DNA of 64,000 bases from Lachnospiraceae bacterium NK4A179 (GCA_000421045.1 ATWC01000008.1:1-64000), one strand, 5' to 3'; positions 33,691 to 42,943 are shown, counted from the first letter of the stretch. The notes: generated from the letters alone by a model not told the origin. Translations and numbers: made by a program.

Positions 33691-36345
33691 ATGAAAAAGT
33701 ACGGAGTAAATGAACTCAGAAAGATGTTCCTTGAGTATTTTGAGGAAAAGGGACACCTGAAAATGAACAGCTTTTCGCTTGTTCCGCATAATGATAATTC
33801 ACTTCTTATCATCAATTCAGGTATGGCTCCTTTAAAGCCTTATTTCACAGGGCAGGAGATACCTCCCAGAACGCGCGTGACAACATGTCAGAAGTGCGTC
33901 CGTACAGGTGATATAGATAATGTAGGAAAGACCGCACGTCATGGTACTTTCTTTGAGATGCTCGGAAACTTCTCTTTTGGTGATTACTTTAAGAAAGAAG
34001 CTATTCCCTGGGCATGGGAATTTCTTACAGAGCGTGTAGGACTTGATCCTGACAGGCTTTATCCTTCGGTTTATGTTGATGATGATGAGGCTTTCAAGAT
34101 CTGGAATGAAGATATGAAGATCCCTGCTGAGAGAATTTTCAAGTTCGGCAAGGAAGATAATTTCTGGGAGCATGGTTCCGGTCCCTGCGGTCCCTGCACC
34201 GAGATCTATTATGATAGAGGTGAGAAGTACGGCTGCGGAAAGCCTGACTGCAAAGTAGGTTGTGATTGCGACAGATATATGGAAGTATGGAATGTCGTTT
34301 TCTCACAGTTTGATAATGACGGTAAGGGAAATTATACAGACCTTATCCAGAAGAATATCGATACCGGTATGGGTCTTGAAAGACTTGCTGTTGCAGTTCA
34401 GGATGTTGATTCCATATTTGATGTTGATACTCTTAAGAATTTAAGAGAAGCTGTATGCGCTCTTGCGGGCAAGAAGTATCACGAATCAGATGCACATGAT
34501 GTTTCGATCAGAGTTATCACAGATCATATCCGTTCTGCGACATTTATGATCTCTGACGGTATCATGCCTTCCAATACAGGACGCGGTTATGTGCTCAGGC
34601 GTATCATAAGAAGAGCATGCAGACACGGAAAGCTTCTCGGTATAGACGGAGCTTTTATGACAAAGCTTGCCGATACGGTTATTGAGGATTCAAAGGACGG
34701 ATATCCTGAGCTTATTGAGAAGCGTTCGTTTATCATCAACGTAATAAGTGAAGAGGAAGACAAGTTCGAGAAGACCATCAATCAGGGTCTTGATATCCTT
34801 GATGATATGATAAAGAACCTTGGTCCCGACAAGACTCTTTCAGGTGAAGACGGATTCAAGCTTTTCGATACATTTGGATTCCCGGTTGATCTTACAAAGG
34901 AGATCCTTGAGGAAAAGGGCCTTTCACTTGATGAGGACGGCTTTGAGAAAGCTGCAAAGGAACATAAGGAAAAGGCTAAGGGCTCATGGAAGAAGACCAA
35001 TTATATGGGTGCTGCTTCCACAGTATATGAAGATCTTGATGCTGCATGGGGATCTGAATTTATCGGTTATGATACCCTTAGATCAGATGAGGATATAAAG
35101 GCATTATGCCTCCTTCATCCCGAGGGAGATGAGGAAGATTCCGTTGCAGAGGCTCTTTCTGAAGGTGAGCATGGCGCAGTTATATGCGAGAAGACTCCTT
35201 TCTACGGAACCATGGGCGGACAGGTAGGCGATACCGGTGTCATCGAGACAAAGGACGGAAGCTTTAAGGTAACCGAGACCATTCATGTGGCCGGTTCAAA
35301 GATAGCTCATGTGGGTTTTGTTACCAAGGGAATGATCAAAAAGGGTGACAAGGCAACACTTAAGGTTGATGAAGCCGGACGTGCTTCAACATGCCGTAAT
35401 CATTCCGCAACTCATCTTTTGCAGAAGGCATTAAGAGAGGTTCTTGGTTCTCATGTTGAGCAGAAGGGTTCTTATCAGGATCCTGACAAGACAAGATTCG
35501 ACTTCTCTCATTTTAAGGCAATGACTCCTGATGAGATAAAGAAGGTTGAAGATATCGTAAATAAAGAGATCGCTGCTGCACTTACCGTTGAAACAAAGGT
35601 AATGGATATCGAGGAAGCAAAGAAAACCGGTGCAATGGCTCTCTTTGGAGAGAAGTACGGTGAAAAGGTAAGAGTTGTCAGCATGGGAGATTTTTCCGTA
35701 GAATTCTGCGGTGGTACTCATGTTAAGAATACAAACAGCATCGTACAGTTCAAGATACTTTCAGAGAGCGGCGTATCAGCAGGTGTAAGACGTATCGAAG
35801 CTATTACAGGTGATAATGTAAGAAAGTATTACGAGAGCCTTGAGGCTGAACTGAATAATGTTGCGGCACTCTTAAAGACTTCTCCTTCAGAACTTACTTC
35901 TCATATAAAGAAGCTTCAGGAAGAGATGAAAGCTCTCAAGAGTGAGAATGAGTCACTCAAGAGCAAGGCTGCTTCAGGACAGCTTTCCGGAGTAATGGAT
36001 AAGGTGACTGAGATAAAGGGCGTGAAATTCCTCCCTGTGTCAGTTGATAATGTAGATATGAACGGTTTAAGAGACCTTGGCGACAGTCTTAAGGAAAAGC
36101 TTGGAAGCGGTGTTGTGCTTTTAGCTTCTGCCAAGGACGGCAAGGTAAATCTTGTTGCAATGGCAACTGATGATGCACTTTCAAAGGGGGCACATGCAGG
36201 TAACCTTATCAAAGGTGTTGCTCCGATCGTTGGCGGTGGCGGCGGCGGAAGACCCAATATGGCTCAGGCCGGCGGTAAAGATCCGTCAGGCATTGAGAAG
36301 GCATTGGCAGAGGCTGCAACTGTGCTTGAGGGACAGATAAAATAA
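33691..36345 (+). CDS. alaS: Alanine--tRNA ligase
   Basis: Class II synthetase of 884 residues with editing activity. N-terminal catalytic core: FFEEKGH-type start (EYFEEKGHLKMNSFSLVP), GMAPLKPYFTG and TARHGTFFEMLGNFSFGDYFK. The editing domain has HSATHLLQKALREVLG and CGGTHVKNTNS, whose His and Cys bind zinc. The C-Ala region ends with GGGGGGRPNMAQAGG, as usual. GAGAGG precedes the start. It follows the tRNA-Thr terminator and has no obvious T-box in the 40-base gap. Confidence 0.95.
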   Translation: MKKYGVNELRKMFLEYFEEKGHLKMNSFSLVPHNDNSLLIINSGMAPLKPYFTGQEIPPRTRVTTCQKCVRTGDIDNVGKTARHGTFFEMLGNFSFGDYFKKEAIPWAWEFLTERVGLDPDRLYPSVYVDDDEAFKIWNEDMKIPAERIFKFGKEDNFWEHGSGPCGPCTEIYYDRGEKYGCGKPDCKVGCDCDRYMEVWNVVFSQFDNDGKGNYTDLIQKNIDTGMGLERLAVAVQDVDSIFDVDTLKNLREAVCALAGKKYHESDAHDVSIRVITDHIRSATFMISDGIMPSNTGRGYVLRRIIRRACRHGKLLGIDGAFMTKLADTVIEDSKDGYPELIEKRSFIINVISEEEDKFEKTINQGLDILDDMIKNLGPDKTLSGEDGFKLFDTFGFPVDLTKEILEEKGLSLDEDGFEKAAKEHKEKAKGSWKKTNYMGAASTVYEDLDAAWGSEFIGYDTLRSDEDIKALCLLHPEGDEEDSVAEALSEGEHGAVICEKTPFYGTMGGQVGDTGVIETKDGSFKVTETIHVAGSKIAHVGFVTKGMIKKGDKATLKVDEAGRASTCRNHSATHLLQKALREVLGSHVEQKGSYQDPDKTRFDFSHFKAMTPDEIKKVEDIVNKEIAAALTVETKVMDIEEAKKTGAMALFGEKYGEKVRVVSMGDFSVEFCGGTHVKNTNSIVQFKILSESGVSAGVRRIEAITGDNVRKYYESLEAELNNVAALLKTSPSELTSHIKKLQEEMKALKSENESLKSKAASGQLSGVMDKVTEIKGVKFLPVSVDNVDMNGLRDLGDSLKEKLGSGVVLLASAKDGKVNLVAMATDDALSKGAHAGNLIKGVAPIVGGGGGGRPNMAQAGGKDPSGIEKALAEAATVLEGQIK

Positions 36346-36427
36346 ATTAATAGTAAGTACGATCAGTAAGTGCGTTTACTATAACACTCCGTGAGGAGAA
36401 TAAAACTTTTGAATGCGAGGAATCATA

Positions 36428-37213
36428 ATGGACGGAAATTTTAACAACAACAACAATAACAACGGTGCTTCTAACGATAATCTGTTTTCTGGCGGACAGA
36501 ATACCGGAAACCAGAATCAGTACATGGGAAATACACAGTACACAAACCCCGGTCAGTATAATAACAACCAGTTCAATAACCAGTACAACCAGGGATATCA
36601 GAATTACAATAATGTTCCAAGGTCGGATGGTGCAAGCAGTTCCGGGACAGCTTCTCTTGTACTTGGTATACTGGGGCTTCTTTCAGGCGGCGGATTATTT
36701 TCCATCATCGGACTGTTTCTTGCTTCGTCTGCTAAAAAGAAGGGCGATACAAGCGGTGTCAGAAAGGCCGGTTTTATAACAAGCCTTATAGGTCTTATAT
36801 TCTTTATTCTTATAATTGTTTTGGTTGTTATATCAATTGGTCTGGGAATGATGCTTCCTGCTACGATGGCTTATACGATGAAATCACAGGATGCTAATGC
36901 AAAACAGACTGCAACATCCGTACAGACGGCGGTTTCCATGGCAGTGCTCGAGCCTGAGGCAATACATGCAGATGACTATGCAGATGCAATGGTAATGCTT
37001 GATAATGGTGTTTACATGAGCGATATGTCGAAAGGTGAAAATACCGTATATGATCTGATATTTGAGTCTCTAGATATCAGCGATTCTTCCGAGATCATTG
37101 ATAAAGTTAAAAATGTAGGCGGTACGGATATTTATATCGATTATGATGTAATGGATAATACCTGCGTGGTTGATATAGTAGGAACAGATATTTCAGTAGG
37201 TGATGATGATTAA
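36428..37213 (+). CDS. Asn/Gln-rich membrane protein with DUF4190-like segment
   Basis: A 261-residue protein of unknown function. Residues 1-60 are almost entirely Asn, Gln, Tyr and Gly. A DUF4190-like membrane region (about 68-130) follows: [20 protein letters not shown], a basic [14 protein letters not shown] loop, then a second hydrophobic helix. After it comes [20 protein letters not shown], pilin-like in style, and an acidic extracytoplasmic tail. I start it at the ATG at 36428 (GCGAGGA upstream), not 36413, because the product then begins MDGNF, like the related gene at 63796 (MDGNGF). Confidence 0.7.
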   Translation: MDGNFNNNNNNNGASNDNLFSGGQNTGNQNQYMGNTQYTNPGQYNNNQFNNQYNQGYQNYNNVPRSDGASSSGTASLVLGILGLLSGGGLFSIIGLFLASSAKKKGDTSGVRKAGFITSLIGLIFFILIIVLVVISIGLGMMLPATMAYTMKSQDANAKQTATSVQTAVSMAVLEPEAIHADDYADAMVMLDNGVYMSDMSKGENTVYDLIFESLDISDSSEIIDKVKNVGGTDIYIDYDVMDNTCVVDIVGTDISVGDDD

Positions 37214-37218
37214 AGTCC

Positions 37219-37248
37219 TTGACTTGGATCATGCTTTACGGTTATAAT
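37219..37248 (+). promoter_or_regulatory. rpsU promoter
   Basis: TTGACT (37219-37224), an 18-bp spacer and TATAAT (37243-37248). Its position rules out long upstream starts for the S21 frame. Confidence 0.8.
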
Positions 37249-37317
37249 AATGCCCGTGCACGAAAAAACTTTCAGTCAGTGCGCGATATTATGGCTGAGA
37301 GGGAGGTTGAACAGACA

Positions 37318-37494
37318 GTGGCAAAAATCGAAGTTAAGCCCGGTGAGGATCTTGAGAGCGCTCTTAGACGTTTTAAGAGGAGCTGTGCCAAGGCTGGTAT
37401 CCAGCAGGAGATCCGCAAGCGTGAGCATTATGAGAAGCCCAGCGTAAAGAGAAAGAAAAAGTCTGAGGCTGCAAGAAAGCGCAAGTATAACTGA
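37318..37494 (+). CDS. rpsU: 30S ribosomal protein S21
   Basis: A 58-residue, very basic ribosomal protein. The sequence [21 protein letters not shown] and the tail [20 protein letters not shown] are diagnostic (each shown only in part). S21 sits on the 30S platform near the anti-Shine-Dalgarno end of 16S rRNA. The longest frame opens at 37219, but that lies on the -35 element. The GTG at 37318 with GGGAGG (37301-37306) gives exactly the family length. A strong terminator follows, so the gene is monocistronic. Confidence 0.93.
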   Translation: MAKIEVKPGEDLESALRRFKRSCAKAGIQQEIRKREHYEKPSVKRKKKSEAARKRKYN

Positions 37495-37506
37495 TAAGAA
37501 AAATGG

Positions 37507-37537
37507 CCGCCCGGAGTTTCTGCTCCGGGCGGTTTTT
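37507..37537 (+). terminator. Rho-independent terminator after rpsU
   Basis: CCGCCCGGAG (37507-37516) pairs perfectly with CTCCGGGCGG (37523-37532) and is followed by TTTTT. Confidence 0.95.
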
Positions 37538-37578
37538 ATACGTAACCTTTTTATTATTACAGATATGAGGAACTATCT

Positions 37579-38448
37579 ATGGTATTAATCCCGGCAGCTT
37601 TAGCGGCATGCACCACTTTTTTTTCAGGTGTGATCTTAAGCGATATCACCAATTTCAAAGTTAAGCATTACAGACTTAAAGGCAACAATCTGAAGAAATC
37701 TGTGCGCTTTGTTCAGATATCGGATCTTCATGGGATAAGTTATGGAGAAGGTAATAAAAGACTGATCGAGGCTGTTAATAAGCTGCATCCTGATTTTGTG
37801 ATCATGTCTGGCGATATCATGTCTGCCGATGTGCTCCTTGCAAAGCATATGCCTAAATCCGTGGATGTAGCGGAATCTCTTATTTCAGGGCTTTCACTCC
37901 ATCATAAGATCTATTTCGGCCTTGGTAATCATGAACAGAAGCCGGAATGGTTTCCTGATGAATTTGGCGTTCATTTTGATGTGATGATGGAGCGTTTCAG
38001 TAAAGCCGGTGCGGTTATCCTTGATAATTCCACCGTTTACAGGGAGGCTGAGGGAATAAGCATAAGCGGACTTTCTCTTCCCAGAAAGAATTATCAGAAA
38101 TTTGACCGTATACAGCTGAGTTTAGATGAAATGGAAGACATTCTTGAGAGGCCTTCCGAAAAATATTATAAGATACTCATCGCACATAATCCCGAATATA
38201 TTGATATTTATTCGGATTGGGGTGCTGATCTGACACTCAGCGGGCATTATCACGGTGGTATCATGCAGCTGCCCGGAGGCAAAGGTGTAGTTTCTCCGCG
38301 CCTTGAGATATTCCCGGACCATACAGGTGGATATTATCATACAGGCGGTCATGACCAGATAGTCAGCCGAGGCCTGGGCTATCATACTTTACCCGTAAGA
38401 GTCTTTAATCCCGGGGAACTGGTATGTGTTGATGTTGTTTGCTCTTGA
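37579..38448 (+). CDS. Metallophosphoesterase (YkuE/YaeI-like)
   Basis: A 289-residue calcineurin-type phosphoesterase. Metal ligands appear in order: QISDLHG (D and H), VIMSGDIMSAD, GLGNHEQ, LIAHNPEY and LSGHYHGG. A hydrophobic N-terminus (MVLIPAALAACTTFFSG) probably anchors it in the membrane with the enzyme domain outside. Related enzymes act on UDP-diacylglucosamine or phospholipid-linked substrates; the substrate here is unknown. Only GAGGA supports the start. It stands alone between rpsU and scpA. Confidence 0.85.
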   Translation: MVLIPAALAACTTFFSGVILSDITNFKVKHYRLKGNNLKKSVRFVQISDLHGISYGEGNKRLIEAVNKLHPDFVIMSGDIMSADVLLAKHMPKSVDVAESLISGLSLHHKIYFGLGNHEQKPEWFPDEFGVHFDVMMERFSKAGAVILDNSTVYREAEGISISGLSLPRKNYQKFDRIQLSLDEMEDILERPSEKYYKILIAHNPEYIDIYSDWGADLTLSGHYHGGIMQLPGGKGVVSPRLEIFPDHTGGYYHTGGHDQIVSRGLGYHTLPVRVFNPGELVCVDVVCS

Positions 38449-38490
38449 TCTGATATCATGTTATGTAATCTTTTTTCTCCCAACATCTTG

Positions 38491-38499
38491 TGATATAAT
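38491..38499 (+). promoter_or_regulatory. Extended -10 promoter of scpA-scpB
   Basis: TGATATAAT (38491-38499): TGA directly before TATAAT. It lies 43 bases before the scpA ATG, inside the longer scpA reading frame, and supports the shorter start. Confidence 0.7.
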
Positions 38500-38542
38500 C
38501 CTGTCGTTGCGACTAAATATAGGCAAAGGCAGGATATTACCC

Positions 38543-39328
38543 ATGGAAGTGACATTAAAACTTGAAGCTTTTGAAGGTCCTTTAGATCTTCTTCTTCATC
38601 TTATCGAAAAGAATAAAGTGGATATCTATGATATTCCCATAGCTGAGATAACAGATCAGTATATGGCTTGTCTTCATGAGGCCGAAAACAGGGATATGAA
38701 TATAATGAGTGAATTCCTTGTTATGGCAGCAACGCTGATAGATATCAAGTGCCGTATGCTACTTCCCAAGGATGAGGAAAATAAAGAAGAAGAGGGCGAT
38801 CCCAGAGATGAACTTGTTGCCAAGCTTCTTGAATATAAGATGTATAAATACATGTCTTATGAGCTGAAAGACAGATTTGTGGATGCGGGGCGAAGCGTAT
38901 ACAAGGAGCCGACTCTTCCGAGAGAGGTTTCGGAATACAGGCAGCCGCTTGATTACAAAGATCTGATGGAAGATCTTAATCTTAAGAAGCTTAATGATAT
39001 TTTCAATGGTATCATGAAACGTGCTCAGGACAGGATCGATCCCATAAGAAGCCGCTTCGGAAATATAACTAAGGATGAGATCTCAATGGATTCAAAGTTT
39101 AATGAGATCATTACCTATCTCAATGAACATGAGTATTGTTCTTTCACGGAGCTGCTTACAAAGCAGAGCAGCAAGCTTGAGATAATCGTTACGTTCCTTG
39201 TGGTACTTGAACTTATGAAGACCGGAATGGTAACTATCAGGCAGGATGGCCTTTTCGATGACATATTTATCCAGAAGTCGCCCGATACCGGCGAGATCCA
39301 GCTCGAAGAAGGCTTTGCGATAGTTTAA
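38543..39328 (+). CDS. scpA: Segregation and condensation protein A
   Basis: Kleisin subunit of the SMC-ScpAB condensin. The 261-residue protein begins MEVTLKLEAFEGPLDLLLHL, the ScpA signature, continues with NIMSEFLVMAATLIDIKCRMLLP, and ends with the winged-helix TELLTKQSSKLEIIVTFLVVLELMK (shown as segments TELLTKQSSKLE and IIVTFLVVLELMK). The frame extends 39 codons upstream, but GGCAGGA just before 38543 and the promoter at 38491 fix the start. scpB follows after 43 bases. Confidence 0.93.
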   Translation: MEVTLKLEAFEGPLDLLLHLIEKNKVDIYDIPIAEITDQYMACLHEAENRDMNIMSEFLVMAATLIDIKCRMLLPKDEENKEEEGDPRDELVAKLLEYKMYKYMSYELKDRFVDAGRSVYKEPTLPREVSEYRQPLDYKDLMEDLNLKKLNDIFNGIMKRAQDRIDPIRSRFGNITKDEISMDSKFNEIITYLNEHEYCSFTELLTKQSSKLEIIVTFLVVLELMKTGMVTIRQDGLFDDIFIQKSPDTGEIQLEEGFAIV

Positions 39329-39371
39329 GATTTTTGCACCGGATTAAAATACAGAAAGATGGTTTGGTTGT

Positions 39372-40157
39372 ATGTCAGAAGAAATTAAAGATGAGATAAA
39401 TGAAGAATTCAATGAAGAAAAAACAGAGGAGATCTCTGAAACGGTAAATGAGGAAAATGCTGAAGAGACTGAAGAAATCTCTGAAGCAGTTGAAGAAAAA
39501 GAAGAAGAAAATACAGAAGAAACCGATTCGGATGAATCGGTTCCTGCATCGGAAAAGCCTGCACATCCCGAAGCAGCGATCGAGGCTATTCTTTTTGCAT
39601 ATGGAAATTCTGTTTCATCGGAAAGATTATGTGAAGTTCTCTGTCTTACTCCTGAAGAACTTGAGGCTGCAATTAAGAATCTTGAGGAGAATTATGCATC
39701 TGAAGGCAGAGGTATAACAATAACAAGGCTTGAAGATTCTTATCAGCTTGGCACAAAGGCTGAATATTATGATCCTCTTATAAGGCTTGCCAAGCATCCC
39801 AAACGTTACACGTTGTCTGATACGGTCATTGAGACTCTTTCGATAATTGCATATAAACAGCCTGTTACCAAGGCCGAGATCGAAAGGATCAGGGGCGTAA
39901 GTTCCGATCATGCAATAAACAGACTTCTGGAATATGAGCTTGTTGAAGAAGTAGGAAGACTTGATGCACCCGGCAGGCCGCTTCTTTTCGGAACGACTGA
40001 ACAGTTCCTCAGGGCCTTTGGCGTATCGTCCTTAAGTGAACTTCCCGAGATGAGCGAGGAACTTAAGGAAGAGTTCAGGGAACAGGCCATCAAAGAGGCT
40101 TCAGAGGGTGACGGGACCGATACGGATGACGATGAAAGAGTCACTGTAGAGGTTTAA
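39372..40157 (+). CDS. scpB: Segregation and condensation protein B with acidic N-terminal extension
   Basis: Partner of ScpA in the SMC complex. The 261-residue product has a conserved core from about residue 65: AAIEAILFAYGNSVSSERL, then YTLSDTVIETLSIIAYKQPV-type winged helix (in parts YTLSDTVIETLSII and AYKQPVTKAEIERIRGV) and LLFGTTEQFLRAFGV. The first 60 residues are an unusual run of Glu, Thr and Ser, and the tail is acidic too. Typical ScpB is near 190 residues. The ribosome site is weak (AAAGATGG). An in-frame start nearer the core is not evident. Confidence 0.9.
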   Translation: MSEEIKDEINEEFNEEKTEEISETVNEENAEETEEISEAVEEKEEENTEETDSDESVPASEKPAHPEAAIEAILFAYGNSVSSERLCEVLCLTPEELEAAIKNLEENYASEGRGITITRLEDSYQLGTKAEYYDPLIRLAKHPKRYTLSDTVIETLSIIAYKQPVTKAEIERIRGVSSDHAINRLLEYELVEEVGRLDAPGRPLLFGTTEQFLRAFGVSSLSELPEMSEELKEEFREQAIKEASEGDGTDTDDDERVTVEV

Positions 40158-40196
40158 AAAAATAGCAAGTTTTTGCTGTTATTTGCCATGCCCTTA

Positions 40197-40205
40197 TGTT
40201 ATAAT
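40197..40205 (+). promoter_or_regulatory. Extended -10 promoter of the decarboxylase cluster
   Basis: TGTTATAAT (40197-40205): TG, one base, TATAAT. The leader to the ATG at 40274 contains AAAAGGG/CCCTTTT (about 40219-40241), a small hairpin that could affect read-through. Confidence 0.7.
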
Positions 40206-40273
40206 CTATTTCGTCTGTAAAAGGGGATTTTATGCCCTTTTAAAATATTTAAAGTTTAAGCGGAGGTAAAAGA

Positions 40274-41662
40274 ATGAGTAGTTCAACAGGCTCGGCGAGC
40301 GAACGCATAAACGCATTGCTCGATGAAAAAAGTTTCGTTGAGATCGGCGCGCAGGTGACCGCGCGTTCTACTGATTTCAATCTGAAACAAAAGACGGCCC
40401 CTTCTGACGGTGTAGTAACCGGCTACGGCAGCATAAATGGAAGACCCGTTTATGTATACAGCCAGGATCCGTCTGTTCTGGGCGGCAGCATCGGTGAGAT
40501 GCATGCCAAGAAGATCGTTAAGATCTACGATCTTGCGATGAAGACAGGTACTCCCGTTATCGGTCTCATCGATTCCACAGGACTCAGACTCGAAGAGTCT
40601 ACAGATGCCCTTAATGCACTTAGCGAAGTGTATTTCAAGCAGGCTCTTGCAAAAGGCGTGGTACTTCAGATCACTGCAGTTTTCGGAAACTGTGGCGGCG
40701 GTCTCGCGCTTGTTCCTGCAATGAGCGATTTCTCTTTTATAGAAGAGAAGAACGGAAAGCTCTTTGTAAATTCTCCTAATGCAATAGATGGAAATTATAC
40801 AGAGAAGTGTGATACCTCCGATGCAAAGTTCCAGTGCGGCGAGGCAGGCAATGCTGATTTCTCAGGCGATGCGGATTCTATTTATGAAGGCATCCGTGAA
40901 CTTGTAAGCATGCTTCCTTCAAACAATGATGATATCGCTGTTGACGAAGCTTCTGATGATCTTAACAGAAAGCTTCCTGATCTTGCTGCTTATGCGGGCG
41001 ATACAGCTGCACTTCTTGCAAATATTGCCGATGACAGCAATTTCGTTGAGATCAAGAAGGATTATGCCAAGGATATGGTTACAGGATTCCTTCGCCTTGA
41101 CGGTATCACCGTAGGATGCGTTGCCAATCGTACCGAAGTTCTGGGAGAGGATGGTAAGGCTGCAGAGAAGTTTGACAGCGTACTTTCACCTAACGGACTT
41201 TCAAAAGCTTCTGATTTCGTATATTTCTGTGATGCTTTCGGCATCCCTATTCTTACAGTAACAAATGTTACAGGATTCAAGGCTTGCAAGTGTGCAGAGA
41301 AGAGAATTGCTGCCGAAGCCGCTGAACTTACTCATGCATTTGCAAACTGTGATGTTCCCAGAGTAAACCTTATAGTTGGTAAGGCTTTTGGTTCAGCTTA
41401 TTCGATCATGAATTCAAAGGGACTCGGCTGTGATCTTACATACTGCTGGCCTGATGCCCAGATCGGTCCTATGGATGCAAAGCTTGCTGCTAAGGTTATG
41501 TGCGGTGATAATGCTGCTGAAGCTGATAAGGCTGCTAAGGAATTTGCTGATCTTCAGAACAGTGCTGATTCAGCTGCAAAGAGAGGCTATGTTGATGCAG
41601 TGATCGAGCCGGAGGATACCAGAAAGCATCTTGTATATGCATTTGAAATGCTGTTTGCATAA
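40274..41662 (+). CDS. Acyl-CoA carboxyltransferase subunit (MmdA / transcarboxylase-12S type)
   Basis: A 462-residue crotonase-fold carboxyltransferase with N- and C-terminal halves. N half: GVVTGYGSINGRPVYVYSQD and the oxyanion segment VFGNCGGGLALVPAMSDF. C half: GFLRLDGITVGCVANRTEVLG, ASDFVYFCDAFGIPILTVTNVTGF, KAFGSAYSIMNSKG and WPDAQIGPMDA. It should move CO2 between an acyl-CoA (methylmalonyl-, glutaconyl- or malonyl-type) and biotin. It is shorter than MmdA (about 510). It leads a cluster with an OadG-like subunit, a biotin carrier, OadB and an OadA-type carboxyltransferase. CGGAGG supports the start. Confidence 0.85.
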   Translation: MSSSTGSASERINALLDEKSFVEIGAQVTARSTDFNLKQKTAPSDGVVTGYGSINGRPVYVYSQDPSVLGGSIGEMHAKKIVKIYDLAMKTGTPVIGLIDSTGLRLEESTDALNALSEVYFKQALAKGVVLQITAVFGNCGGGLALVPAMSDFSFIEEKNGKLFVNSPNAIDGNYTEKCDTSDAKFQCGEAGNADFSGDADSIYEGIRELVSMLPSNNDDIAVDEASDDLNRKLPDLAAYAGDTAALLANIADDSNFVEIKKDYAKDMVTGFLRLDGITVGCVANRTEVLGEDGKAAEKFDSVLSPNGLSKASDFVYFCDAFGIPILTVTNVTGFKACKCAEKRIAAEAAELTHAFANCDVPRVNLIVGKAFGSAYSIMNSKGLGCDLTYCWPDAQIGPMDAKLAAKVMCGDNAAEADKAAKEFADLQNSADSAAKRGYVDAVIEPEDTRKHLVYAFEMLFA

Positions 41663-41684
41663 ATCGTAAGGAGAGTTTTCAGTC

Positions 41685-42503
41685 ATGAGAAAAAAATTGA
41701 TATTAACTGCACTCACGCTGATCTGTCTCATCGGTCTTACTGCTTGCGGCGCTAAGACACCTACAAGATTGCAGTCTGTGGAGTCTAAAATGCTCATACT
41801 TCAGAATGCCGATCTTTTCTATAATATGGTTTCTGATCCTGAGATGGCTTCGCCTGAAAGCATGGAACAGATAAGCAATTTTACTGATGATGAGTCCGTA
41901 ATGATAGGTCAGACCTATCTTCAGAAAACAGGGCTTTATCTGGATGGAAAGACTATTGCGAAGGCAGTTGATTCCTATAACGGATCGGTTGCGGACATTG
42001 GCAATCCCAGACGTGCTATCGGTGAAGACGGAATGCCGGTAGTCAATATTGAACAGAAAGCTGATGAAGTTATTGTGAACATGCCTCTTGAGGGTGATGT
42101 GCACAACGGAAGCGTCGAGATGATCGTCGATAGAAACTTCCATGTTACAAGCATAACAACAAATGTTGATCTTACGGTTCGCGAATCCCTGCAGAAAGCA
42201 GGCATAAATACTGCGATCGGTATGGGTACGGTTTTCGTAATGCTCATAGTCATCTCCTTTATAATATCGGCTATGTCTGTTATCCCTAAATTAATGGAGC
42301 CTTCAGAGAAGAAAAAGTCTGAAGAAACAGAGAAAGCCGTTGATAAGACAATTGCCAATATTGTTGAAAGAGAAGAGAGTGAAGAGAGCGAAGAAACTGA
42401 TGATACAGAACTTGCCGCTGTTATCGCTGCTGCAGTTGCTGCATTTGAAGGATCTTCATCAAGTGACGGTTTCGTTGTAAGAAGCATAAGAAGGATCAGA
42501 TAA
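41685..42503 (+). CDS. OadG-like subunit with lipoprotein signal and extracytoplasmic domain
   Basis: A 272-residue membrane protein. It opens with a signal ending in the lipobox LTAC (Cys at about residue 21). About 140 residues of extracytoplasmic domain follow, then one transmembrane helix (GMGTVFVMLIVISFIISAMSV) and a charged Glu/Lys-rich cytosolic tail. OadG-type gamma subunits of Na+-pumping decarboxylases have just the helix and tail, in about 80 residues. Position between the carboxyltransferase and biotin-carrier genes supports that role. The ectodomain is not recognised. AAGGAGAG precedes the ATG. Confidence 0.7.
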   Translation: MRKKLILTALTLICLIGLTACGAKTPTRLQSVESKMLILQNADLFYNMVSDPEMASPESMEQISNFTDDESVMIGQTYLQKTGLYLDGKTIAKAVDSYNGSVADIGNPRRAIGEDGMPVVNIEQKADEVIVNMPLEGDVHNGSVEMIVDRNFHVTSITTNVDLTVRESLQKAGINTAIGMGTVFVMLIVISFIISAMSVIPKLMEPSEKKKSEETEKAVDKTIANIVEREESEESEETDDTELAAVIAAAVAAFEGSSSSDGFVVRSIRRIR

Positions 42504-42540
42504 GATCATTAAGAATAATCCCCAAGGAGGAATTTAAGAA

Positions 42541-42906
42541 ATGAAAAACTATACAATTACCGTAAACGGAAACGTATACGATGTTACAGTTGAAGAAGGC
42601 GCAGGCGGAGCAGCATCCGCAGCACCTAAGGCAGCACCCAAGGCCGCTCCTAAGGCAGCACCCAAGGCTGCAGCTAAGTCAGCAGGCGCAGGCAGCATTA
42701 AGATCGAGGCCGGTGCAGCAGGAAAGGTATTCAAGATCGAAAAGAAGGTCGGTGATTCTGTAAAGAAGGGCGATGCAGTTCTTATCGTAGAAGCTATGAA
42801 GATGGAGATCCCTCAGGTAGCTCCCGAGGACGGAACTGTTGCAAGCATTGACTGCGCAGTAGGCGATGCTGTTGAAGCAGGTGCTGTTCTTGCAACTTTA
42901 AACTGA
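42541..42906 (+). CDS. Biotin carrier protein of the decarboxylase complex
   Basis: A 121-residue biotinyl carrier. The N-terminal MKNYTITVNGNVYDVTVEE strand region is followed by an Ala/Pro/Lys linker encoded by repeated CCTAAGGCAGCA-like units (about residues 27-48). The biotinyl domain contains EAMKMEIPQ, whose Lys carries biotin. This matches MmdC/GcdC and the 1.3S subunit of transcarboxylase. It probably swings between carboxyltransferase and the OadB pump. AAGGAGG lies upstream. It is the only biotin acceptor in the cluster. Confidence 0.92.
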   Translation: MKNYTITVNGNVYDVTVEEGAGGAASAAPKAAPKAAPKAAPKAAAKSAGAGSIKIEAGAAGKVFKIEKKVGDSVKKGDAVLIVEAMKMEIPQVAPEDGTVASIDCAVGDAVEAGAVLATLN

Positions 42907-42943
42907 CGGATAAGTCAAATAACGCAGGAGGTTAGTAAATCCA

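Noticed and set aside
37219-37317. Long N-terminal form of S21
   Set aside because: The upstream start coincides with the -35 element TTGACT, and a TATAAT follows within the frame; the GTG at 37318 gives the family length.
42600-42680. CCTAAGGCAGCA-like DNA repeats as a separate repeat element
   Set aside because: They encode the Ala/Pro/Lys linker of the biotin carrier, where such codon repeats are expected.
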